Source: DASZVB01 sp036272055
GTDB lineage: Bacteria; Myxococcota_A; Polyangia; Polyangiales; Polyangiaceae
Assembly: GCA_036272055.1 (NCBI GenBank)
Contig: DATAZL010000096.1
Span: forward strand, 1 to 64,000
Reading direction: 5' to 3'
Length of the DNA: 64,000 nt
Positions within the stretch are counted from its first letter, which is position 1; every line of letters starts with the position of its first letter. Shown here piece after piece: positions 1 to 10,064 of the stretch. The translations under genes were made by a program, and so were the position numbers. A model generated the notes under the pieces. That model did no database searches and was not told where the DNA came from. It saw nothing but the letters and a program-made list of their open reading frames with translations.

Positions 1-64
1 GCGCTGCAGGACGCCGGACGGCAGACACGGGACGCCCTCCGCCGAGTATCGTGCACCGTCGCTC

Positions 65-943
65 GTGACGCTTTGCCGCGCTCGCTCCGCGACGTTTGCG
101 GCGTGCTGGGCGCTCACGTGCGCACCCCACACGGCAAACGACGTTCCCGTCGCGCCGGTGACGGCACCGCCAGCGACGAACACGCCCGGCGACGTTCCGC
201 CGGCGAGGGTGCCCGGTGACGTCCCGCCGACGGCAGAGACGCCGAGGGCTCCCCCAACCCAGGCAGCGAGCACCAGGGCCATTGAACGACCACCAGAGTT
301 GTCGGAACTCGTCGTTCCGGGGTTCGAGGCGGCGGTGGTGTCGTTTCCGGCGTCGGCGCCGCTGCCGCAACCGGTGCTCATCGCGACCCACGGCGCCGGC
401 GACAACCCGGTGCAGATGTGCGCGCTCTGGAGGGCGATCCTCGGCGATCGCGGCGTGATCCTATGCCCCGCCGGGCCACGGATGCGCTCGCACGAGGAGG
501 GTCGGTATTACCCGGATCACCACGTGCTCGAGCGCATCACGTTCGCGTCACTGCAGGCCCTGTCCGACAAGTACACTGGCCGTATAGACGCGGCTCGCGC
601 GGTCTACACCGGGTACTCGCAGGGCGCGACGATGGGTGCGCTGATGATCCCGGCGTACGGACGCGAATGCCCGCGCCTCGTGCTCGCCGAGGGCGGGTTC
701 GACGACTGGACGCTCGAGCGCGCGACGACGTTCGCGAAAGGCGGCGGCGTACGCGCGCTCTTCATCTGCGGACGCCAGCGTTGCAAGGACGCGGCAATGC
801 GCTCCGCAGCGTTCCTGCGCAGCGCAGGCGTCGACGCACACGTCGTCTCACACATCGGCGAGGGCCACGTCGTCCGCATCGCGGAGCTCGCGCGCCCGGA
901 GCTCGAGTGGTTTTTTGCGGGGGATGCGCGGTGGGGACGGTGA
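65..943 (+). CDS. secreted alpha/beta-hydrolase (esterase/phospholipase-like), putative lipoprotein
   Basis: The 292-residue product starts at GTG with a short hydrophobic leader ending in a lipobox-like ALTC (Cys19), followed by a Pro/Ala/Thr-rich linker to about residue 75. The rest reads as a serine hydrolase. HGAGD (109-113) is the likely oxyanion-hole strand, GYSQG (183-187) is the nucleophile elbow with Ser185, and GEGH (265-268) offers His268 as the catalytic His. Several cysteines (C134, C202, C235, C240) suggest disulfides outside the cytoplasm. The fold call follows the carboxylesterase/phospholipase family. The substrate cannot be read from sequence. The gene lies near the window edge, so an upstream start is possible. 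Confidence 0.75.
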   Translation: MTLCRARSATFAACWALTCAPHTANDVPVAPVTAPPATNTPGDVPPARVPGDVPPTAETPRAPPTQAASTRAIERPPELSELVVPGFEAAVVSFPASAPLPQPVLIATHGAGDNPVQMCALWRAILGDRGVILCPAGPRMRSHEEGRYYPDHHVLERITFASLQALSDKYTGRIDAARAVYTGYSQGATMGALMIPAYGRECPRLVLAEGGFDDWTLERATTFAKGGGVRALFICGRQRCKDAAMRSAAFLRSAGVDAHVVSHIGEGHVVRIAELARPELEWFFAGDARWGR

Positions 944-1138
944 GACGCCGTCGGTGGCCATCGCCCGTGATTGCCCGTGGCTCGTCGTCTCGTCCTTCTG
1001 TCAGCACGTGGTAAGTTGTACGCAGGGGCGACGCCGTGCAGAACGATGGGCGAGACACGCAACGCAGACCTTCCGAAAAGATCGCAACCGAGCTCGCAAG
1101 GCTACGCGCTCAGGACCAAGAAGAACGACGACGCTCGA

Positions 1139-1709
1139 TTATGCTGGCGACCTATCACAGAGGCCTGCGACCGGCGTCGCGATGCTCGGCGCCGCGATAC
1201 CAGCGGTCATACTAGAGGCGTCGTCCCTGGTGCGATCCACGCCTGCAACGGGAAGCGTGATCACCCCGAGGTGCTGACCGTCGCACTCGGCCATTGCGAC
1301 GACGTCTGCGCTGACGGGTATGAGTTCTCCGTTCGCGTGCTGGTAACCCCGGCTGCACTCCGGGCAGACAGAGAGTGCGATCTGGTGGCTCGCGCGGCCA
1401 GTTCAGCTCGCCGTTCGCGAGCGCTCGTGCGATGGCCGGCAGCTCTTCGAGACCTTCGGCTACGCGGAGCTTCTCTTGCGTGGAGCGCGGCTTGTAGCCG
1501 AACAGACGCTCGATGTATTCGCCGAAGCTCCCGTAGCCGAGGTGCACATGCGCCGCCGATCGCAACGCGGCGAGAAGCCAACGGCCTTCTTCCGCGTCCG
1601 CCGCGGCGCGCTCGACGGCCAGGAGCGACAGCGCTTCGTGCGCCCGCACCCATTCACTTTTCGCGCCGGAACCCTCGTTCATTTCGATGCTGGCCCCCGC
1701 CATGACCAA
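1139..1709 (-). pseudogene. decayed HNH-endonuclease-type gene with internal deletion
   Basis: From the ATG at 1709 the first 95 or so residues match the N-terminal helical domain common in myxobacterial HNH-endonuclease proteins, with key run YIERLFGYKPRSTQEKLRVA and then ALANGELNW. Homology then stops in this frame, and the next stretch is low-quality Arg-rich sequence. In another minus-strand frame, directly after the break, HQIALSVCPECSRGYQ and then VVAMAECDGQHLG appear at about 1390-1260. This is the middle-domain pattern of the same family, and it runs to a TAA at 1139-1141. The segment between the two blocks and the C-terminal HNH motif are both missing. The gene therefore looks inactivated by a frame-shifting internal deletion and loss of the 3' end. 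The family assignment is from memory of the family pattern. Confidence 0.6.
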
Positions 1710-2068
1710 GCAATAGCACGCCGATTTCCGGCCCCTGTATCGTCGCGCAGCGCGCCTTTCGACGAGCAGATCGCCTTCGTCGCTGACCGCCGCGCAGAAG
1801 CTTCACAGTGCCGATGTCGAGCGGCGCAGCACCGAATTTAGCGGAACACTTCGATCGCGAGCCGACCGTCTCACGGAACTACGTCAAGGCGAATCGTCGA
1901 CATAAACACAATCGTCTCAGCGACCAGCTGGGTGGCCAAGTCCTACGGCCGCGCAAGCTCGCTCCGATTGAAATCGGCGGCGTACACCAGTGACGAGCAG
2001 AGCCCAGTTCACGGCTCGTGTTGCGCGTCCCTTCATCGCATCAATCATGACGGATATGGATGCTGCAC
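1710..2068. other. intergenic stretch without a recognised gene
   Basis: This is about 360 bases between the decayed HNH gene and the 3' end of the polysaccharide deacetylase gene. Only short open frames with atypical composition are present, and none has a recognisable domain or ribosome binding site. No clear hairpin terminator or repeat was seen. It may be debris from the same decay that damaged the neighbouring gene. Confidence 0.4.
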
Positions 2069-2884
2069 CTACACCGCAGCCGGCGCGCCGTCGGGGCCCG
2101 GTTCGACGAGCAACTCGTCGAGGGTGACGGACGCGAGCCCTCTTTCGGCGAGGGCGGCGAGTAGCGCGGGGAGCGCTGCGATCGACGCGGGCTCGAAGTC
2201 TTCGTTCTCGGACGCGTCGTGGAGGAGGACGATGGCGCCGGGCACGAGGCGCGGTACGAGGCGGGACAGCACGCGTTCCTGCGTGGTGCTCTTGAGGCCG
2301 TCGAGGGCGCGCGCGGACCAGGCGACGATGGGCAGACCTGCGCGGCGTGCTCCCGCGGCGGTGCGCGGGCTCACCTGGCCGACGGGTGGGCGGAACCAGC
2401 GCGGCTTGAGGGACGTCACGCGCTCGACGACCGCGACGGTCTTTGCGATGTCGTCGGCGATCGCGCGCGGGGTCTGGAGCGAATAGAGGCGGTCGTGGGT
2501 GTAGCCGTGCACGCCGACGGCGTGGCCCGCCTCGACGATGGCGCGCAGCACGTCGGGGTGCGCCTCCGCCTTCACGCCGAGGACGAAGAACGTCGCCTTG
2601 GCGCCGGCGACGCGGAGAGCGTCGAGGACGCGCGGCGTCGTGAGCGGACTCGGGCCGTCGTCGAACGTGAGCGCGACGGCACGGAGGTCGCGCTCGCCGC
2701 GCGAGATGACGTCGCCGAACATCTCGAGCTGGGGGACGAGCACGCCGGCGACCGCGATGCCCATGTACAGGATGAACGCCGCGAGCGCGACGATCTGCGG
2801 AACCGGACCGAGGAGGAGCGACCGCGCGCAGAGGGCGAGCGCGCCGATGCTCGCGACCCAGAGGACGACGCGGCCGGGCGGCAC
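2069..2884 (-). CDS. membrane-anchored polysaccharide deacetylase (NodB domain)
   Basis: This is a 271-residue carbohydrate esterase family 4 protein, expected to remove N-acetyl (or O-acetyl) groups from a surface polysaccharide or peptidoglycan outside the inner membrane. Two hydrophobic segments (about 7-25 and 29-51) anchor it. The catalytic domain follows, with TFDDGPS (73-79; Asp75 base, Asp76 metal ligand), HGYTH (126-130; metal ligands His126 and His130), RPPVG (165-169) and LHDA (221-224; catalytic His222). All the standard motifs are intact. The GTG start sits one base after the stop of the upstream minus-strand gene, so the two are almost certainly co-translated. The neighbours include an O-acyltransferase and a sugar transferase, which supports a polysaccharide-modification role. 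Confidence 0.85.
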   Translation of the reverse strand: MPPGRVVLWVASIGALALCARSLLLGPVPQIVALAAFILYMGIAVAGVLVPQLEMFGDVISRGERDLRAVALTFDDGPSPLTTPRVLDALRVAGAKATFFVLGVKAEAHPDVLRAIVEAGHAVGVHGYTHDRLYSLQTPRAIADDIAKTVAVVERVTSLKPRWFRPPVGQVSPRTAAGARRAGLPIVAWSARALDGLKSTTQERVLSRLVPRLVPGAIVLLHDASENEDFEPASIAALPALLAALAERGLASVTLDELLVEPGPDGAPAAV

Positions 2885-2885
2885 G

Positions 2886-3383
2886 TCACCGCCTCGCCGT
2901 GCGTCGATCCGCGGCTTCGTCCTCGTCCACCTCGGCGTCGAGATGGCCGGCGACGTCTTCCCCGGTGGCGACCCGCCGTCGCGGCGCGATTGCCGGTCCC
3001 GGGCCGAAGGCGTCGTCTATCTCGAGGACCGTCGCGAGCGCGACGCCGGTCGCCGGCAGGGCGACCCACGGCACGTAACCGACGGGCCCCGCGCCCAGAC
3101 CGAGCGCCGTCAGATCGACGTGCAGCCCAGGTGTCCATTTACGCAGAGCGTAAAGAACCACGACGGAGATGAACGCGCCCGCGACGGACTTGAGGAGGGC
3201 CTCCACCTTCGCGGCTTTTGCCCATATCGGCCGGCCCGCGACGAGTGCCGTCAGCACGCCCACCAGGGCGACAGCGGCGTACATCAGCGTCGGCGAGATC
3301 GCGTCGAGCTTCGTCAGGCCGAACGCGACGGCGGCTCCGGGAACCGCGCCCTCGAAGAGCGCCGCGACTAGTCGCTTCAACAT
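2886..3383 (-). CDS. polytopic membrane protein of unknown function, in operon with the deacetylase
   Basis: This is a small integral membrane protein of about 165 residues. The chosen start is the ATG at 3383 (MLKRLVAALFEG), because the open frame upstream of it would run into the divergent O-acyltransferase gene. Hydrophobic helices cover roughly residues 10-25, 33-50, 66-83 and 100-120. The C-terminal 45 residues are charged, with an acidic run rich in Asp and Glu. I recognise no family. It lies immediately upstream of the deacetylase and is likely a partner or transport-related factor in the same polysaccharide pathway. That role is inferred from position only. Confidence 0.65.
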   Translation of the reverse strand: MLKRLVAALFEGAVPGAAVAFGLTKLDAISPTLMYAAVALVGVLTALVAGRPIWAKAAKVEALLKSVAGAFISVVVLYALRKWTPGLHVDLTALGLGAGPVGYVPWVALPATGVALATVLEIDDAFGPGPAIAPRRRVATGEDVAGHLDAEVDEDEAADRRTARR

Positions 3384-3435
3384 GACGGCTGTCCCATAGC
3401 ATAGTGCGAAGAGCCGCTCCGAGGAGCCCCGCGCA

Positions 3436-4860
3436 GTGCTCTTCAACACTCTCCTCTACGCCAAGTTCTTCGCCGCGGTCTTCGTGGTGTCGTGGCTGCT
3501 CGCCCGGGCCGGGAAGCTCCGCGTGCTCTTCCTGCTCCTCGCGAGCTACGCGTTCTATGCACGCTTCAGCGTGCGGCTATTGCCGCTGATCTTCGTCTCG
3601 TCGTCGGTCGACTTTCTGCTCGGCCGGGCCATCGGTAGAGAGGCCGATCCCGTGAAGCGGAAGCGGCTCCTCGTCGCGACCGTCGTCCTCAATCTGGGGC
3701 TCCTCGGCGTCTTCAAGTACCTGCGGTTCGGCATCGACACCGCGCGCGACGTGCTGACGGCCCTCGGTTATCACCCGCCGGAGCTCGCTCTCCAGATCGC
3801 GCTCCCGGTCGGCATCAGCTTCTTCACGTTCGAGTCGATGAGCTACGTCATCGACGTCTACCGCGGGGACATCGAGCCGCACCCGAGCTACCTCGAGTAC
3901 ATCACGTTCGTCGCGTTCTTCCCGCACCTGGTGGCGGGTCCGATCGTGCGCCCGCGCGACCTCTTGCCGCAGCTCGCGAACCCGCCGCGCTTCGACGCCG
4001 TGCTCGCGAGCGGAGCGCTCTTCACCATCGCGCTCGGCCTCGTGAAGAAGATCGCGATCAGCGACTATCTGTCCATCAACCTGGTCGATCGCGTGTTCGA
4101 TGCGCCGTCGCAGTTCTCGGCCCTCGAGTGCTACGCCGCGGTGCTTGGCTACGCCGTGCAGATCTACTGCGATTTCTCCGGCTACACCGACATCGCGATC
4201 GGCTCGGCCGCGCTCCTAGGCATTCGCTTCCCGAAGAACTTCGACAGCCCGTACAAGTCGGCGAGCGTCCAGGAGTTCTGGCGGCGCTGGCACATCTCGC
4301 TGTCGACCTGGCTCCGCGATTACCTCTACATTCCCCTCGGCGGGAGCCGGAAAGGGCCGGCGCGCACGAGCGTGAATCTCATGCTCACGATGCTCCTCGG
4401 CGGCCTCTGGCACGGCGCGAACTGGACGTTCGTCGCGTGGGGAGGGCTGCACGGCGCCGCCCTCGCCGTGGGGCGCGCGCGAGAACGCGCCCGCGAGCGC
4501 CGTGGCGACACGCGGAAGGCGTCCGGGCTCGTCCGGGTGCTCTCGGTGTTCGTGACGTTCCACTTCGTCTGCTTCGCCTGGATCTTCTTCCGCGCCGATT
4601 CGTTCACCGGTGCGTCACGGATGATCGCGGAGCTCGGGACCCTGACGACCTTCCACCCCAATCTGCCGGCCGCCCTGGTCGCGGTGCTCGCCGTCGGCCT
4701 CGGAAGCCACTTCGTGCCCGAGGACTGGTACGTGCGCCTGCGCGAGGGGTTCGTCCGGCTGCCGGCACCGACGCAGGGGCTCGCGCTCTTCGCCGCCGCG
4801 ATGCTGCTGCGTCGATTCGAGAGCGCCGACGCGGTACCCTTCGTGTACTTTCAGTTCTGA
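3436..4860 (+). CDS. MBOAT-family O-acyltransferase (AlgI-like)
   Basis: This 474-residue polytopic membrane protein belongs to the membrane-bound O-acyltransferase family that moves acyl groups across the membrane for acetylation of exopolysaccharides (AlgI in alginate). The family signatures are clear: HLVAGPIVRPRDLLPQ, the EFWRRWHISLSTWLRDYLY block, IPLGGSRKG, and GGLWHGANW containing the catalytic His (about residue 326). The length fits AlgI and PatA proteins. It is divergent from the deacetylase pair at 2069-3383 and overlaps the next gene by one base (TGATG). No AlgJ/AlgX-like SGNH partner is adjacent in the window. Confidence 0.88.
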   Translation: MLFNTLLYAKFFAAVFVVSWLLARAGKLRVLFLLLASYAFYARFSVRLLPLIFVSSSVDFLLGRAIGREADPVKRKRLLVATVVLNLGLLGVFKYLRFGIDTARDVLTALGYHPPELALQIALPVGISFFTFESMSYVIDVYRGDIEPHPSYLEYITFVAFFPHLVAGPIVRPRDLLPQLANPPRFDAVLASGALFTIALGLVKKIAISDYLSINLVDRVFDAPSQFSALECYAAVLGYAVQIYCDFSGYTDIAIGSAALLGIRFPKNFDSPYKSASVQEFWRRWHISLSTWLRDYLYIPLGGSRKGPARTSVNLMLTMLLGGLWHGANWTFVAWGGLHGAALAVGRARERARERRGDTRKASGLVRVLSVFVTFHFVCFAWIFFRADSFTGASRMIAELGTLTTFHPNLPAALVAVLAVGLGSHFVPEDWYVRLREGFVRLPAPTQGLALFAAAMLLRRFESADAVPFVYFQF

Positions 4861-5162
4861 TGTCCGAAGGCCGCGCCCCCCTCGATCCGACCGGCATGGA
4901 GCGGCCGAAATTCCTCCTCGCCTATCCGGAGGATCCGGCGCTCGAGCGGCTCATCGTCGCCTTCGAGAACGGGAACTACGCGCTCATCCGCAAGGAAGCC
5001 GAGGCCGTCGCCCGGGGCGCCGAAGACCCGGCAGTGCGCGACGCAGCGCTCGAGCTCCGGCGCCGGATCGAGCCGGACCCTCTGGCGAAATATCTGCTCC
5101 TCATCGCGGTACTTCTGCTCGTCTATCTGGTGGCCTGGGCGTACCGCCAGGGTGGCAAATAG
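4860..5162 (+). CDS. small tail-anchored protein of unknown function
   Basis: This is a 100-residue protein whose ATG overlaps the stop of the O-acyltransferase gene (TGATG), so translation is probably coupled. Residues 1-73 are soluble, charged and mostly helical, with a segment resembling a helical repeat (LERLIVAFENGNYALIRKEA). Residues 77-93 form a single C-terminal membrane span (LLLIAVLLLVYLVAWAY), followed by a short basic tail. I do not recognise a family. A role as a helper in the adjacent polysaccharide acylation or glycosylation step is inferred from position. Confidence 0.7.
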   Translation: MSEGRAPLDPTGMERPKFLLAYPEDPALERLIVAFENGNYALIRKEAEAVARGAEDPAVRDAALELRRRIEPDPLAKYLLLIAVLLLVYLVAWAYRQGGK

Positions 5163-5230
5163 GGCCGGGTGCGCATGGTCAAAGCTCCATCTGTGCGGCG
5201 GTCGCGAAGAGGCGTAACGTCGTAGACGCG

Positions 5231-6346
5231 ATGCAGGCTCCCGACGATCCGCTACGCATTCGCCCCACCCCGTCGACGACCGTCGACGAGATGGAGGACA
5301 TACCGCCGCCCGCGTCGAGCCATTTTCCGCGCGCGGCACGGTTGACCGCGCTCCGGCCGAGCTCGGTTCCGCCGCCCCCCGAGGCGGAGCTCATGCTCGC
5401 GCTCGGCGACACGCTGCTCGCCGCTGCGGCCGCCGACGGCGAGATCTGCAATCGCGAGCTCCGCGTCGTGCGACGCATCCTCCGCCGTCTCCACGGGGAC
5501 GATGACCTGCCGCTCTGGCTCGAGGCGCACATCGAGGCCTTCGATCCCAAGGGGTTCAGCCTGGCGAAGACGCTCGACGTCCTTCGCGAGCTCCCGCCAG
5601 AGCAGCGACGTCACGTCGTCGAGCTCGTGCGTGAGGTGTGCGACGCGAACAACGCTTTCGACATCGAAGAAGAGCGCTACCTGATGAGCCTCGGCGTGGC
5701 GCTGTCGCTCTGCCACGAGGACATCGCCGATCTCGTCGTCCACGCGTCGAGGACGGTGGACGGATTCGCGAAGCGGGTCTTCGACGTCCTCGTCGCAGGG
5801 AGCTTCCTGGCGTGCGCGTGGCCGCTGCTCCTCATGATCGGCACCGCGGTGAAGGTCGAGTCGACCGGGCCGGCGCTCTTCAAGCAGCGAAGGTACGGCA
5901 AGCACGGGGAAGAGATCCTCGTCTGGAAGTTTCGCACCATGCGCGCGACGGAGGACGGCGACGCCTTCCGTCAGGCGACGCGGGGCGATCCGCGCATCAC
6001 GCGCCTCGGCGGCTTTCTACGCCGCACGTCGCTCGACGAACTCCCGCAGTTCTTCAACGTGCTCACCGGGGAGATGTCCGTCGTCGGGCCGCGCCCGCAC
6101 GCCGTCGCTCACAACGTCGAGTACCGGACCCGCATCCTCGAGTACATGCTCCGCCACAAGGTGAAGCCGGGGATCACCGGCTGGGCGCAGGTGAACGGCT
6201 TCCGCGGTGAGACGGACACGCTCGACAAGATGATCCAGCGCGTCGTGCACGACCTCGAATACATCCGCCGCCACACCCTCTGGCTCGACGTCGAGATCGT
6301 CGTCCGGACCGCCCTGGGACAGAAGGCGCGGAGTAACGCCTATTGA
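5231..6346 (+). CDS. TerB-like domain fused to polyprenyl-phosphate sugar-1-phosphate transferase
   Basis: This is a 371-residue two-domain protein. Residues 53-172 look like a TerB (tellurite-resistance) helical domain with two acidic metal-binding-type loops, ADGEICNREL (about 68-77) and DANNAFDIEEERYL (about 138-151). Residues 180-371 form a bacterial sugar transferase (WcaJ/WbaP C-terminal type) with one membrane helix (182-206), KFRTMRATEDG, DPRITRLGGFLRRTSLDELP, GEMSVVGPRPH and KPGITGWAQVNG. It would load a sugar phosphate onto undecaprenyl phosphate to start a repeat unit. The usual multi-span N-terminal membrane domain is absent, and a soluble TerB module stands in its place. The fusion is read directly from the sequence. 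A regulatory role for TerB is inference. Confidence 0.85.
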   Translation: MQAPDDPLRIRPTPSTTVDEMEDIPPPASSHFPRAARLTALRPSSVPPPPEAELMLALGDTLLAAAAADGEICNRELRVVRRILRRLHGDDDLPLWLEAHIEAFDPKGFSLAKTLDVLRELPPEQRRHVVELVREVCDANNAFDIEEERYLMSLGVALSLCHEDIADLVVHASRTVDGFAKRVFDVLVAGSFLACAWPLLLMIGTAVKVESTGPALFKQRRYGKHGEEILVWKFRTMRATEDGDAFRQATRGDPRITRLGGFLRRTSLDELPQFFNVLTGEMSVVGPRPHAVAHNVEYRTRILEYMLRHKVKPGITGWAQVNGFRGETDTLDKMIQRVVHDLEYIRRHTLWLDVEIVVRTALGQKARSNAY

Positions 6347-6391
6347 TTTTCAGCTGTCCGAGCCGTCCGGGCTCCGCTACTGAGGGAGACG

Positions 6392-7030
6392 ATGGCACGC
6401 GCGTTCATTGAGGCGACCTCGTTCGTCGCCGTGATCGCGAGCGCGGTCCTCACCGCCTGCCAGCCAGCCACGGCGGCAAAGGCGCCTGTCGCGGCCCCGA
6501 GCAAGGACGCGATGCCCGAGATAGAGCGCTACCTGCCGCTCGAGAACGGCACCGTGTTCTCCTACGACACCCAGTCCGAGCAGAGCAGCGCGCACGGCCT
6601 CCTCATCGTGCAGGTGTCGCGTCCCCGTACCGGCCGCGTCGATCTGCGGATGGGCTCGCGCACCGAGCGGCTCCAGTTCGTTCCCGACGGCATCGCTTAC
6701 GTCGAGGGCGGCTATCTCCTGAAGACGCCGGTCGCCAAGGGCACGACGTGGCGCGGCCGCACCGGCACCGTCCACATAGAGAGCACCGAAGAGACGGCGA
6801 CCGTCCCCGCCGGTAAGTTCGACGGCTGCGTGCGCACGGTGGAAGAAGCGAAGGACTCCGGCCTGTCGCGAACCATCTCGCAGGTCTATTGCCCGCACGT
6901 CGGCCTCGTGATGGTCGACGTTGAAGGCATGACGGCAGAGGGCCACAACCGCGAGACCGCGGTGCTGCGCTCCTTCGGGCCTCGCGTCGATCTCACGACC
7001 GAGCCCGTGACGACCACGACCGACGACTGA
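6392..7030 (+). CDS. predicted outer-surface lipoprotein of unknown function
   Basis: This is a 212-residue protein with a type II signal peptide. The hydrophobic stretch 9-20 ends in LTAC with the lipidated Cys at 23. After a short Ala/Pro linker, a beta-rich domain begins with YLPLENGTVFSYDTQS, a pattern seen in small secreted proteins that carry a repeated strand-turn layout. C158 and C174-like cysteines near CVRTVEE and VYCPHVG may form a disulfide. No catalytic motif is visible. It lies 45 bases after the sugar transferase and could share its transcript. Confidence 0.65.
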   Translation: MARAFIEATSFVAVIASAVLTACQPATAAKAPVAAPSKDAMPEIERYLPLENGTVFSYDTQSEQSSAHGLLIVQVSRPRTGRVDLRMGSRTERLQFVPDGIAYVEGGYLLKTPVAKGTTWRGRTGTVHIESTEETATVPAGKFDGCVRTVEEAKDSGLSRTISQVYCPHVGLVMVDVEGMTAEGHNRETAVLRSFGPRVDLTTEPVTTTTDD

Positions 7031-7036
7031 GCGCGC

Positions 7037-7798
7037 TCAGAGCCCCGCGTCGGAGTGCACGAGGATCACGCGCTCGTCGATCGTCTCGACGCCGCAGCGC
7101 GGGTCGCGCACGAACGCGTCGAGGTCCGTATGGAGCGCCGGATAGCCGGTACCGGTGACGGTGATGGTCGCGCCTCCGTTCGTCCAGAGATCACAGAGGA
7201 TCGCCGTGGGCCCGGACGGCGTCTTCGGCACTGGCGCAGCGTCGGGCCTACCCGCGTCCACGAGCGGCGGCGACGCGTCCGCGGGCGGTAGCGACACGGC
7301 AGCGTCGTGAATCGGTTCAGCGTCGTGAATCAGTGCAGCATCGTGGCTCAGTGCAGCGTCGCGGCTCGGTGCAGCGTCATGGAGCAGCGCGGCGTCACGG
7401 AGCAGCATGGAGGCGTCGTGCAACGTCGAGGCGTCGTGCAACGCCGACGCATCACGAGTGACGGACGCGTCGTGCGGCGTTGGTACGCTCATCGCCGCGT
7501 CGGGCGGCGGCAGACCACAGGCGACATCAGGGAGATTTCCCTTCACGGGAGAGCCGGCGCGACAGCACACGTACTGATTGCCGGGGCCGCCCTTCGTGAG
7601 CGAGTACGTCTCGCTCACCGTTCCGCTGTAGCCCACGACGAGCTTCACGTCCGCCGGCAGCACGCCGTCGGCTGCGGTGAGCTGAAGATGAAACGCCGGC
7701 TCGTTGCGGGGGCACGGCGTGTCGCGCTTCGACGTCGAGCACGCGACTCCCGCGAGGGCGAGGCACACCGAAGCGAGAGCTGAGAAGCGGGTTGCCAA
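7037..7798 (-). CDS. lipoprotein with HDA(S/A) short tandem repeats
   Basis: This 253-residue lipoprotein has the lipobox AGVAC (Cys20). The N-terminal part (about 25-95) has a cluster of cysteines, including QYVCCRAG. Residues about 107-170 are a run of degenerate heptads with the core HDAS/HDAA/RDAA. A Cys-containing C-terminal domain follows, with ILCDLWTNGGATITVTGTGYP and DPRCGVETIDERV. The repeat run is probably a flexible spacer between two disulfide-bonded domains. The gene converges on the preceding plus-strand gene with a 6-base gap. The function is unknown. Confidence 0.65.
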   Translation of the reverse strand: MATRFSALASVCLALAGVACSTSKRDTPCPRNEPAFHLQLTAADGVLPADVKLVVGYSGTVSETYSLTKGGPGNQYVCCRAGSPVKGNLPDVACGLPPPDAAMSVPTPHDASVTRDASALHDASTLHDASMLLRDAALLHDAAPSRDAALSHDAALIHDAEPIHDAAVSLPPADASPPLVDAGRPDAAPVPKTPSGPTAILCDLWTNGGATITVTGTGYPALHTDLDAFVRDPRCGVETIDERVILVHSDAGL

Positions 7799-7889
7799 GG
7801 GAAGAACGCTCCGGCCGGAAGTCTAGTCGAGCCGTATTCATGCGCCGCCGCACGAGTAACCGGTAGCGGCGAAATTCGATTTCGCGCAC

Positions 7890-7929
7890 AAAAGCGAAGA
7901 GCCGACCTCGAGAGAGGCCGGCCCTTCGC
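7890..7929 (-). terminator. intrinsic terminator of groESL
   Basis: Read on the minus strand, a long stem-loop spans 7929-7894: GCGAAG, GCCG and CCTC pair with GAGG, CGGC and CTTCGC around a tetraloop (7910-7913), with only single mismatches between the helical blocks. It is followed by four U residues (7893-7890). It lies just past the groEL stop codon at 7950 and fits a rho-independent terminator. Confidence 0.75.
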
Positions 7930-7949
7930 CGTTTCAGGACGGGTGACGA

Positions 7950-9578
<1,629 letters not shown>

Positions 9579-9594
9579 CTTGATTAGACCTCTT

Positions 9595-9885
9595 TCACTT
9601 CTCGATGACGCCGAGGATGTCTTCCTCGCGCAAAATCAGGTGTTCGACGTTCTCGATCTTGACCTCGGTGCCGGCGTACTTGCCGAAGAGGACGCGGTCG
9701 CCCTTCTTGATGTCGAGCGCGCGGACCTTTCCGTCCTCGAGGACCTTCCCGTTACCGACGGCGATGACCTCACCCTCGATGGGCTTCTCCTTGGCGGAGT
9801 CGGGGATGATGATGCCCCCCTTGGTCTTCTGTTCCTCTTCAACGCGCTTAACGAGCACGCGATCTTGCAGCGGTCGGATCTTCAT
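9595..9885 (-). CDS. groES: co-chaperonin GroES (10 kDa)
   Basis: This is a 96-residue GroES, the heptameric lid for GroEL. The start MKIRPLQDRVLVKRVEEE matches the family exactly, so the ATG at 9885 is chosen over open frame further upstream. AAGGAG-type purines lie just upstream (minus strand, about 9893). The mobile-loop region EEEQKTKGGIIIPDSAKEKP and the C-terminal DILGVIEK are intact. It is the first gene of a groES-groEL operon controlled by the CIRCE element at 10029-10055. Confidence 0.98.
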   Translation of the reverse strand: MKIRPLQDRVLVKRVEEEQKTKGGIIIPDSAKEKPIEGEVIAVGNGKVLEDGKVRALDIKKGDRVLFGKYAGTEVKIENVEHLILREEDILGVIEK

Positions 9886-10028
9886 ATTTCGAAACTCCTT
9901 GTTTGCTCGAGCCCCCTCTGACACTGGCGGCGCCGGTGCATCGGGACGGGACACATTCGGGGGTTTCCGGAGCCTTCACGGCCCCTGGTTAAACCCTAAA
10001 TGATTGTAATAACTATCGAAAACCGGAA

Positions 10029-10055
10029 TTAGCACTCGACGCGGGCGAGTGCTAG
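10029..10055 (-). promoter_or_regulatory. CIRCE operator (HrcA binding site) for groESL
   Basis: TTAGCACTC (10029-10037), a 9-base spacer and GAGTGCTAG (10047-10055) match the CIRCE consensus TTAGCACTC-N9-GAGTGCTAA at all but the final base. It lies 143 bases upstream of the groES start and just downstream of a candidate promoter. This is the normal arrangement for HrcA repression of chaperonin genes released by heat shock. No hrcA gene is in the window. Confidence 0.93.
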
Positions 10056-10064
10056 CAGGCCCGG

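Noticed and set aside
7300..7480. Possible CRISPR or satellite array
   Set aside because: The periodicity encodes HDA-type heptads in frame within a lipoprotein gene, so it is a protein repeat.
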